Part shown: in pieces, positions 8,769 through 16,219 of the stretch
Layout of the letters: each line of letters starts with the position of its first letter
Numbering within the stretch: the stretch's first letter is position 1
Source of the DNA: JAGVPT01 sp964384415
Lineage (GTDB): Bacteria; Bacteroidota; Ignavibacteria; UBA10030; UBA8401
Length of the DNA: 24,519 nucleotides
Assembly: GCA_964384415.1 (NCBI GenBank)
Contig: CAYLMV010000059.1
Span: forward strand, 1-24,519
Direction of reading: 5' to 3'
Program-made: the position numbers and the translations under genes
The notes under the pieces: generated by a model
Database searches by the model: none
The model's input: only the letters and a program-made list of their open reading frames with translations
Told to the model about the DNA's origin: nothing

Positions 8769-10577
8769 ATGAACAAGTTCATTGTGTGCGCGCTCCTCTT
8801 GTGCGGTTCAGCGGTCGTTCATGCCCAGGATTTTGGAAGTTGGGCATCGACACCTCCGATGGGATGGAACAGCTGGGACTGCTTCGGACCTACTGTCACG
8901 GAACAGGAGGTCAAAGCAAATGCCGGGTACATGGCTGAACATCTGAAGCAATTCGGATGGCAGTATGTTGTGGTCGATATACGCTGGTATGTGGACAATG
9001 ACAAGGCGCATGGTTACAACGAGAAGGATCCGATCATTTCCATGGATGAATTCGGAAGGCTGATTCCATCTGCGAACCGGTTTCCTTCCTCCGCTGACGG
9101 AAAGGGATTCAAACCGCTTGCTGACTATGTTCACGGGCTGGGCTTGAAATTCGGCATTCATATCATGCGAGGTATTCCGAGACTGGCGGTTGAAAAGAAC
9201 GCGCCTGTATTTGGAACTCCATTCACCGCAAGAGATATCTACAGTACACACGACGGCTCCTCGTGGCTCCGGGATATGTACACGGTTGATGAAGGCAAAC
9301 GGGGCGCGCAGGAGTACTACAATTCGCTCTTTGCCTTGTATGCATCGTGGGGAGTTGATTTCGTAAAGGTCGATGACATCTCTTCTCCCTATCGCAGCGC
9401 TGAAGTTGAAATGATCCGTAGGGCTATTGACGGTTGCGCAAGGCACATCGTCTTGAGCCTGTCGCCGGGACCAACGCCGCTTGCCGCCGCCGGACATGCC
9501 ACCGACCACGCAAACATGTGGCGCATTGAAGGCGATTTCTGGGACAACTGGCCGCAAATGGAAGAGCATTTTTCGCTCTTTGAGAAATGGATTTCCCATA
9601 TGCGTCCGGGTCATTGGCCCGACGGCGACATGCTTCCGCTGGGAAGGATCGGCATCCGTGCCGAACAGGGTGACGCGCGAATGACCCGCTTTACCCGGGA
9701 CGAGCAGATCTCGTTGATGTCGCTCTTCTTGATCTGCCGCTCCCCGCTGATGTTCGGCGGAAACCTTCCCGACAACGATCCGTTCACGTTGAATCTGATT
9801 TCTAATGAGGAAGCGCTCTCTCTTCTCCAGCGAAGCAGAAACAACAGGCTCCTCATCGATGATGGAGAGCGCATCGTGTGGGTGGCCGATGACTCAGCCT
9901 CCAGAGATAAATATGCGGCTCTCTTCTATGTTGATCGGAAGCCGATTGTGGAAAGCAGAGCGCGCTGGAACAGCAAGCTTCTCACCCATGATACGGGACA
10001 TCAAAGTGACGTTGTGCGGGTGAATTTTGGAGGCGCGAAGAAACTCTACCTTGTAGTGACACCGGGAGGCGATAATAATGACTGGGACCATGCCGATTGG
10101 ATTGAGCCGAAGCTGATCGGGAACCGTGATACGCTGCATCTATCCAGCATACCGTGGGTGAAAGCAACATCGGGCTGGAGTACGGCAAAAGTGAACCAGA
10201 GTGTCGGTGGCAACGCATTGATCGTTGACCGCACTGCGTACACAGACGGCATTGGCACGCATGCCGCATCAATCATCGAGTTTGACGTCCCTGACGGGTA
10301 TAACACGTTCACTTCGATTGTCGGACTCGACGGCGAGTGTGTGGACCACACCGAAGGCGCAACGGTGATATTTCATGTCTTTACTGAATATCCAACGGGA
10401 TCAACTCCCGAGGATTCAATCAAGATATCGCTGAGGCCGGAACAACTCGGCGTGAAAAGTACTTGCAGGGTCCGCGATCTTTGGGGAAGGAAGGATCTGG
10501 GGGAAGTGGGAGATGGAATATCAATATTTGTGAGGAACCACAGCGCCGTTTTGGTCAGGATACGAGAATCAAATTGA
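8769..10577 (+). CDS. GH27 alpha-galactosidase-type enzyme with nested NPCBM domain
   Basis: A 602-residue secreted protein. The frame is open from 8727, but ATG 8769 starts a clean signal peptide (MNKFIVCALLLCGSAVVHAQ). The clan GH-D barrel begins with TPPMGWNSWDCFG. Nucleophile Asp202 lies in FVKVDDIS, and Asp256 in RIEGDFWDNW is the acid/base. CRSPLMFGGNLP marks the end of the barrel. Family activity is hydrolysis of alpha-galactosides, with some members acting on beta-L-arabinopyranosides. Residues ~413-539 match an NPCBM jelly-roll (LYLVVTPGGDNNDWDHADW, VKATSGW, DGIGTHAAS). The last ~50 residues (VRDLWGRKDLG, then a closing strand) look like the end of the GH27 C-terminal beta domain, so NPCBM appears inserted in it. 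The gene starts 70 bp after the GH51 stop. Confidence 0.88.
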   Translation: MNKFIVCALLLCGSAVVHAQDFGSWASTPPMGWNSWDCFGPTVTEQEVKANAGYMAEHLKQFGWQYVVVDIRWYVDNDKAHGYNEKDPIISMDEFGRLIPSANRFPSSADGKGFKPLADYVHGLGLKFGIHIMRGIPRLAVEKNAPVFGTPFTARDIYSTHDGSSWLRDMYTVDEGKRGAQEYYNSLFALYASWGVDFVKVDDISSPYRSAEVEMIRRAIDGCARHIVLSLSPGPTPLAAAGHATDHANMWRIEGDFWDNWPQMEEHFSLFEKWISHMRPGHWPDGDMLPLGRIGIRAEQGDARMTRFTRDEQISLMSLFLICRSPLMFGGNLPDNDPFTLNLISNEEALSLLQRSRNNRLLIDDGERIVWVADDSASRDKYAALFYVDRKPIVESRARWNSKLLTHDTGHQSDVVRVNFGGAKKLYLVVTPGGDNNDWDHADWIEPKLIGNRDTLHLSSIPWVKATSGWSTAKVNQSVGGNALIVDRTAYTDGIGTHAASIIEFDVPDGYNTFTSIVGLDGECVDHTEGATVIFHVFTEYPTGSTPEDSIKISLRPEQLGVKSTCRVRDLWGRKDLGEVGDGISIFVRNHSAVLVRIRESN

Positions 10578-10631
10578 GTGGATCGATGCATGCAATACTG
10601 TCGTATCCGCACGCGCCGCACGAATGAAGGC

Positions 10632-10756
10632 AGTGTCTTAACTTCAATCCTTTGGAATCTGCCCATGTAACGTCATGCCGAAATGTTCTTATTCGGCATC
10701 TCATAGACCCTGAATAAGAGCGTTTCGGCGTGACGTGTATTTGAAATTAAGACACT
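10632..10756 (+). repeat. 125-bp palindromic, MITE/REP-like element with outer terminal inverted repeats
   Basis: Located in the 262-bp gap between the GH27 and GH3 genes. Outer arms at 10632-10647 and 10741-10756 are 16-bp inverted repeats with one mismatch (AGTGTCTTAACTTCAA against TTGAAATTAAGACACT). Inside them is a long hairpin with arms 10670-10696 and 10710-10736. All 27 positions pair in the plus-strand transcript if four G-U wobbles are allowed; loop 13 nt. A competing 6-bp hairpin, GCCGAA 10677-10682 with TTCGGC 10692-10697, would exclude the long stem. Near-identical 12-mers (CGAATGAAGGCA 10621-10632, CGAATGAAAGCA 10760-10771) flank it. It could be a miniature inverted-repeat element or an RNA-level barrier between transcription units; no ORF or transposase is present. 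Confidence 0.75.
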
Positions 10757-10839
10757 ACCCGAATGAAAGCACCTTTGCGGTGATACAACAATTCGACCCG
10801 AGATTAAATCACACCAGATCATTCATCAGGAGTTAGCCT

Positions 10840-13431
10840 ATGAAGACGGTACTGCTGCTTATCTTAAGCGCTTCGCTATCAATGGATTTGTGGACGCAAA
10901 CATTGCCATATCAAAACCCCAATTTAAGCCCTGATGAACGGGCGAAAGATCTCATTTCCCGCCTCACCATAAGCGAAAAAGCGGCCCTGATGTGCGATGA
11001 ATCGGACGCCATTCCGCGTCTGGGCATCAAGAAGTTCAACTGGTGGAGCGAAGCGCTACACGGCCTTGCCAACAATGATAGTGTTACCGTCTTTCCGCAG
11101 CCGATTGGCATGGCTGCCTCGTTCGACGATGCATTGGTGTACCGAATATTCAGGGCTGTATCGGATGAGACGCGCGCCAAGGTCAACGAGGCGCGGAGGA
11201 GAGGTCAGGAGAACAGACGTTTCCTGAGCCTCTCTGTCTGGACTCCGAATGTAAATATCTTTCGCGATCCGCGTTGGGGACGAGGTCAGGAGACATACGG
11301 GGAAGATCCGTATCTGACCTCGCGCATGGGCGTTTCTGTCGTGAAGGGACTGCAGGGCCCCCCCGATGCAAAATATCGTGAGCTCCTCGCGTGCGGCAAG
11401 CACTTTGCCGTCCACTCGGGTCCGGAATGGAGCCGCCATACGATTAATCTTACCGACGTCGATCCTCGCGACCTGTACGAGACCTATCTTCCCGCATTCA
11501 AATCGCTGGTCAAGGAAGGCGATGTCCGCGAAATCATGTGTGCCTATCAGCGGCTTGATGACGAGCCCTGCTGCGGCAATACGCGCCTCCTGCAAAACAT
11601 TCTGCGGGACGATTGGGGCTTCAAGTACCTCGTCGTCTCCGATTGTGGTGCAATCACCGATTTCTACACCAGCCACAAAATCTCCAGCGATGCGGTCCAT
11701 GCAGCGTCCAAAGGCGCTTTAGCGGGAACCGACGTCGAGTGCGGATTTGGCTACGCCTTCAAAAAATTGCCCGATGCTGTCAGCAAGGGGCTGGTTACCG
11801 AAGCGGAGGTGGACAAGCACCTGGTGCGCCTGTTGACAGGTCGTATTGATTTGGGAGAGATGGACGACGATGCCCTGGTCCCCTGGACAAAAATACCCAT
11901 GTCAATCGTCAATTGTGATGATCACAAGAAATTGGCGATCGATATGGCCCGCGAGTCAATGACGCTCCTGCAAAACAAAAACAACATTCTGCCGTTGTCC
12001 AAACCGATGAAAAAGATCGCAGTCATAGGACCGAACGCCGACGACAAGCTTCTCATGTGGGGGAGCTACAATGGAACGCCGATCAATACCATCACAATTC
12101 TGGACGGCATGAAGGCCAAAATCGGTGCCGGCAAGATCCTTTATGACAAAGGATGCGACCTTGTTGAAAACACCGTCACTGCGACCGCGATCGGCGAGTG
12201 CTCCATCGATGGCAAGAAAGGCATCAAGGCCACGTACTGGAACAACCGTGACTGCAAAGGTGACGTTGCAGCGACCGATCAGATCGAGCATCCCATCAAA
12301 CTGACCACATTTGGTCAGCATGAATTCAGCACCGGTGTCCATCTCGAAAATTTCTCCGCCAAATACGAGACTATCTACAAGCCCTCACAAACGGGCGAAA
12401 TTGCTTTCAGGATGGAGGCCTGTGGAGCTTTTCAGTTGATCGTGAACGGTGACACGCTCGCGAGGGTCTTCATGTGGAGAGCGCTGCCGAAGCGTGTTGC
12501 GTACAAGGTGGAGAAGGGAAAAGAATACAAGATTGAGGCATACTTTAGACAGATCCAGAACTGGACAGCCAGTCTCAGCATGGACTTCGGGGTTGAAGTA
12601 CCGGTCAAATACGACGCACTCATCGAGAAGCTAAACGGTGTCGATCTTGTGGTTTTTGCCGGTGGAATATCCCCCCAACTAGAAGGAGAAGAAATGCCGA
12701 TCCAGCTGCCCGGTTTCAAAAGCGGCGACCGCACCGACATCGAACTCCCGGAAGTGCAGCGCAACTGCCTCAAAGCGCTCAAGGAAGCCGGGAAGAAGGT
12801 CGTGTTCATCAATTGTTCGGGCTCGGCCATTGGACTGGTTCCTGAAACCGAGAGTTGCGACGCTATTCTTCAGGCATGGTATTCCGGAGAATCCGGAGGT
12901 CAGGCGATCGCCGACGTGCTCCTTGGAGACTATAACCCCGCGGGGAAATTGCCCATCACCTTCTACAGGAGCGTTCAGCAGTTACCCGATTTCGAAAATT
13001 ATTCGATGAAGGGACGAACGTACAGATTCATGGCCGATCCACTTTTTCCGTTTGGTTTCGGATTGAGCTATACGGCCTTTTCAATCGGGAACGCCAAGAT
13101 CAGCAAGACCGAGATCAAGAAAGACGATGTGGTTCAGCTTACAATACCAGTAACAAATACTGGCAAGCGCGACGGCACGGAAATCGTTCAGGTGTATATC
13201 CACAAGGCAAACGACGCCGATGGGCCGTTGAAGACCTTGAGGGGCTTTCAGCGCGTTCATATCAACGCGGGAGAAACTGCTCAGGCAAATATTTCGCTTC
13301 CGCCTTCATCGTTTGCGTTCTTTGATCGATCACTTCATCAGATGGCTGCCGCTCCCGGAGTGTATGAAGTCTTTTATGGCAGCAGTTCCGATGCCAAGGA
13401 TTTGAAATCGATCAAAGTAACGATCGAATAG
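10840..13431 (+). CDS. GH3 beta-glycosidase (beta-xylosidase/beta-glucosidase type) with PA14 insert
   Basis: An 863-residue retaining exo-glycosidase, started by ATG 10840 with AGGAG at 10828-10832. A signal peptide is likely (residues 1-20, ending WTQ). The N-terminal TIM barrel shows FNWWSEALHG, RDPRWGRGQETYGEDP, KHFAVHSG and KYLVVSDCGAI, with Asp268 the expected nucleophile. The C-terminal alpha/beta sandwich starts near 360 and carries ISPQLEGEEM (610-619), which supplies the acid/base Glu. A PA14-like beta-barrel (GIKATYWNN to SMDFG, ~461-584) is inserted in that domain, as in many bacterial GH3 enzymes, where it shapes the active-site rim. A fibronectin-III-like domain follows ~745. 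NWWSEALHG and SDCGAI resemble GH3 beta-xylosidases more than cellobiases. It probably finishes degradation of debranched xylo-oligosaccharides; specificity is inferred. Confidence 0.92.
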   Translation: MKTVLLLILSASLSMDLWTQTLPYQNPNLSPDERAKDLISRLTISEKAALMCDESDAIPRLGIKKFNWWSEALHGLANNDSVTVFPQPIGMAASFDDALVYRIFRAVSDETRAKVNEARRRGQENRRFLSLSVWTPNVNIFRDPRWGRGQETYGEDPYLTSRMGVSVVKGLQGPPDAKYRELLACGKHFAVHSGPEWSRHTINLTDVDPRDLYETYLPAFKSLVKEGDVREIMCAYQRLDDEPCCGNTRLLQNILRDDWGFKYLVVSDCGAITDFYTSHKISSDAVHAASKGALAGTDVECGFGYAFKKLPDAVSKGLVTEAEVDKHLVRLLTGRIDLGEMDDDALVPWTKIPMSIVNCDDHKKLAIDMARESMTLLQNKNNILPLSKPMKKIAVIGPNADDKLLMWGSYNGTPINTITILDGMKAKIGAGKILYDKGCDLVENTVTATAIGECSIDGKKGIKATYWNNRDCKGDVAATDQIEHPIKLTTFGQHEFSTGVHLENFSAKYETIYKPSQTGEIAFRMEACGAFQLIVNGDTLARVFMWRALPKRVAYKVEKGKEYKIEAYFRQIQNWTASLSMDFGVEVPVKYDALIEKLNGVDLVVFAGGISPQLEGEEMPIQLPGFKSGDRTDIELPEVQRNCLKALKEAGKKVVFINCSGSAIGLVPETESCDAILQAWYSGESGGQAIADVLLGDYNPAGKLPITFYRSVQQLPDFENYSMKGRTYRFMADPLFPFGFGLSYTAFSIGNAKISKTEIKKDDVVQLTIPVTNTGKRDGTEIVQVYIHKANDADGPLKTLRGFQRVHINAGETAQANISLPPSSFAFFDRSLHQMAAAPGVYEVFYGSSSDAKDLKSIKVTIE

Positions 13432-13583
13432 ATCACCAGATAGAACGGAAAAAGGATTGCCGCAGGAACAACCAGAGCTGGCTTGGCTAAAAATTGATTG
13501 ACTTCTCTCCGAATCATACAACTATGAGAATCAGCGCAACAGAAACAAAAATCATTCACGCACATTCTATGAAAGGTAAATCT

Positions 13584-13958
13584 ATGGTTCGTTCATTTTG
13601 TTTTCTCGTCGTGGCGTTATTCGCCGTAAGCATTGGATTCGCACAGGATATTAATGGAAAATGGAAAGGGCAAATGGAGAGTCCAAACGGTCCTATGGAC
13701 CTGGTTTTCAATTTCAAAGCAAATGGAGACAGTTTATCCGGCACGGTGGAAAGTCCGATGGGGGAATTGCCGATCAGCAATGGCAAAATTAACGGCAATA
13801 CATTCTCCTTTCTAGTCAATGTAGGTGAGATGTCAATGAGTCATCAATGCACAGCGATGGGCGATTCCATATCAATGAAAGTGCCGGGAATGCAGGGGGG
13901 AGAACCGATGGAGCTGATGCTAAAGCGAGTGACTGAGGTACAAAAGCAATCGAAGTAA
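13584..13958 (+). CDS. Small secreted beta-rich protein of unknown function
   Basis: A 124-residue protein. ATG 13584 is preferred over upstream in-frame ATGs (13524, 13569) because it starts a compact signal peptide, MVRSFCFLVVALFAVSIGFAQ. The mature part (~103 residues) is a run of short alternating strands and turns: GKWKGQMESPNGPMDL, DSLSGTVESPMGELPI, GKINGNTFSF and DSISMKVPGM. There are two similar ESP-G segments and the G-W-G / G-LSG-V rhythm typical of small lipocalin-like or beta-barrel secreted proteins. No catalytic motif is visible, and there is only one Cys in the mature chain. It lies 152 bp after the GH3 gene and 38 bp before the presumed start of the next gene. I do not recognise a named family; a binding or accessory role is possible but only guessed from context. 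Confidence 0.7.
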   Translation: MVRSFCFLVVALFAVSIGFAQDINGKWKGQMESPNGPMDLVFNFKANGDSLSGTVESPMGELPISNGKINGNTFSFLVNVGEMSMSHQCTAMGDSISMKVPGMQGGEPMELMLKRVTEVQKQSK

Positions 13959-13996
13959 AGAGAATTGCTCCTTGTCGAGAGCGCAGCAACCGGAGC

Positions 13997-16219
13997 CTGG
14001 CAAAGAATCTGCTGCTGGCATTGTCTCTTTTATCTTCTGCTGTGATTGCTCAACAAAGCAATCGAGTAGATCTTGGAAGATTGCAGACCGGATCAACAGT
14101 CTCGTTCCTCAGTGAAAAGGGCGGAGAATGGGGGATTGAAATCTCCGGCGGTGTCGCTCCGCGATTGACGCAAATGAAACCTGCACAGATCGAGGTCTTT
14201 CGTGCGGAAGACGACATTCGCGAACTCGCAGCAGGCTACAAGACGATCCAGCAATCGAATTCCGGTATCGATGCCAGCGCAGAAATCGCATACGGCAAAC
14301 ATGTTGTTTTTCGTGTGGAGGACCGGTGGAGCCTGAACGGAGTTGTAGTGTCTGTGCGCAGAAAAGTAGAAGTGGAGGGGAGCGCTTCAGGTGGTTTCAA
14401 CTCGTCGATCGTGCTCACCGCCGATTCTTCGACGCGCTGGGCCGACGTGAGCTGTCTGGCTCCCGGGGCGTTGTACGGTGACCCTACCTACGATGGTGAC
14501 CGCTCGCCCGGCGGCACGATGAATTATGCGGCACGGACATTCGTCATGCGGGAGGATATTCTTCCCGCTCCCCTGTTCGCCCTCTCGTTCAGCAACGGCT
14601 CGTCGGTTGCTCTGCTCGATCCCTCACCGCAAGGCGAATCGACCGTGGAAGAAACGAAACTCTCGAACGATGTGATGACCGATGCACGATTTCAATTTGG
14701 CGCACTCGGGGCGTGGAAGTCAGGGGATGGGCCGATCGAATTCGGTTTCCAATTTCCCGGCACATCGAGTATCTACGCGTTCGGCTCCAACGCACCGAAG
14801 CAACCACGATTGATTCGCCGCTTTCATCCGATCGCTGCGGGAGTCGCTCACAGCTACGAGGTGAGATTTCGATTCGGTCATAACGAGAGCTTTAGAGACG
14901 TAACGCGAAACACTTGGCGTTGGGCATGGAGCACGTTGAAGCCCGCAGTGATTCCCATTGATGTCAGTCAGATGCGCCGCGTTCTGACCGACCACCTGGC
15001 TGCTCAGGCTGCTACCATCGACGGCCGCACCGCCATACCGTTTGCCGTCGCCACATTTGATACGAGCCGCCCTCAATGGAACTGGACGATGGCTGGGATG
15101 GGCTTCGTAAGCAAGAACATCGAGTGTGCGGACCAGTTGCTGCGCGAAGGCGAGCGCGACAGCACCTGGCGCGGACAAAGAATGCGCAAAATCGGCCTGG
15201 CGATTATCTCATCCATGATACGGGCTCTTCCGACAGTGCCGCTTCAGGCGACCGGCTATGATCTTTCTACGGGGAAACCCTGGAGTGGCGAACGGCAGGA
15301 ATGGCTCGCTCCATGGCTTCGTAATGCGTCGGAGGATATGCGTGTGCTGATGCAAGCGTACCGCCGCGAGCGCATGCATGGCCGGTCGCATCCGGAGTGG
15401 TTCAATTGGGTCAAGTTATACGTTGACTGGTTAATCTTGCAGCAAAGAGAGGATGGATCTTTCCCTCGACGGTGGAAACCCGGGAGTAACGTCGTGGCGG
15501 AGTCCACGGGGACCACGAGTTACTGCCCCGTACCGCTTCTCGTGATTATGGCCGAAGAGACGGGTGATTCCAAATACGAGCAATCGGCTATCCGTGCGGC
15601 AGATTACGTCTGGGCAAATTACGGGATACGCGGACTGTATGTCGGCGGTGCGAGCGACAACCCGAATATCACCGATAAGGAAGCCGGGATGCTGAGCATG
15701 GAAGCGTTCATGAGCCTCTATGAATCGACGAAAGAATCCAAATGGTTGGAACGCGGAAAGGCGGCGGCCGACTATGCCGAAAGCTGGATTTGGATCTGGA
15801 ACCTTCCGATGCCGATCGATGGGGACAATGCGCTCCTCCATTGGAAAAAGGGCGTACCTACCGTCGGAGTTCAGGGTATAACGGCCCGTGTCGCAGGAGG
15901 TGTGGATGAGTACCTGGATTGGGCTGCACCTTCGTATGGAAAGTTATTCGAATACACGAAGGATGAGCATTACTTCGATGTTGCGCGGGTTCTGCTGCAC
16001 GATACTAAGTCGATGGTTGCACTCCCGGGCCGCCAATATGATATGAAAGGCATCGGATGGCAGCAGGAGGGCTGGCGCATGGGTCCGGGCGGTCCCGGCC
16101 GCGGGGTCGGCGGGCACCGGTTCTGGCTGCCGTGGATTTCGGCCAATCACCTTCACAGCATTACAGGCTTGGAGGAACTCGATACGGCACTGATACAACA
16201 ATTAGTCGACGGCAAATGA
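13997..16219 (+). CDS. Uncharacterised six-hairpin (alpha/alpha-barrel) glycosidase-like protein
   Basis: About 740 residues, family not recognised. The N-terminal third (~30-310) is beta-rich. From ~320 the chain is helical with barrel-like repeats: QWNWTMAGMGFVSKN, NWVKLYVDWLILQQRE followed by DGSFPRRW, LLVIMAEETGDSKYEQSA, SMEAFMSLYESTKESKWLERG and HYFDVARVLLHDTK. This layout (beta-sandwich plus six-hairpin toroid) is shared by several glycosidase and polysaccharide-lyase families. The first conventional start is TTG 14021, but that would cut the signal peptide. Reading back in frame gives AKNLLLALSLLSSAVIAQ, directly preceded by CTG 13997, taken here as a tentative non-canonical start; no ATG, GTG or TTG occurs between the in-frame stop at 13934 and 14021. 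The end overlaps the next gene by 4 bp. Probably a secreted carbohydrate-active enzyme. Confidence 0.72.
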   Translation: MAKNLLLALSLLSSAVIAQQSNRVDLGRLQTGSTVSFLSEKGGEWGIEISGGVAPRLTQMKPAQIEVFRAEDDIRELAAGYKTIQQSNSGIDASAEIAYGKHVVFRVEDRWSLNGVVVSVRRKVEVEGSASGGFNSSIVLTADSSTRWADVSCLAPGALYGDPTYDGDRSPGGTMNYAARTFVMREDILPAPLFALSFSNGSSVALLDPSPQGESTVEETKLSNDVMTDARFQFGALGAWKSGDGPIEFGFQFPGTSSIYAFGSNAPKQPRLIRRFHPIAAGVAHSYEVRFRFGHNESFRDVTRNTWRWAWSTLKPAVIPIDVSQMRRVLTDHLAAQAATIDGRTAIPFAVATFDTSRPQWNWTMAGMGFVSKNIECADQLLREGERDSTWRGQRMRKIGLAIISSMIRALPTVPLQATGYDLSTGKPWSGERQEWLAPWLRNASEDMRVLMQAYRRERMHGRSHPEWFNWVKLYVDWLILQQREDGSFPRRWKPGSNVVAESTGTTSYCPVPLLVIMAEETGDSKYEQSAIRAADYVWANYGIRGLYVGGASDNPNITDKEAGMLSMEAFMSLYESTKESKWLERGKAAADYAESWIWIWNLPMPIDGDNALLHWKKGVPTVGVQGITARVAGGVDEYLDWAAPSYGKLFEYTKDEHYFDVARVLLHDTKSMVALPGRQYDMKGIGWQQEGWRMGPGGPGRGVGGHRFWLPWISANHLHSITGLEELDTALIQQLVDGK

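Noticed and set aside
8808..9614. 268-residue minus-strand open frame
   Set aside because: Shadow of the GH27 gene, which carries the full barrel motif set on the plus strand.
10632..10756. Classical intrinsic terminator for the GH27 gene
   Set aside because: The stem is long and AT/GC mixed, with no T-run after the 3' arm; the outer inverted repeats fit a repeat element better.
16057..16215. 53-residue N-terminal extension of the second GH29 protein
   Set aside because: It overlaps the end of the preceding gene, is Gly/Arg-rich, and would bury the signal peptide that begins at ATG 16216.
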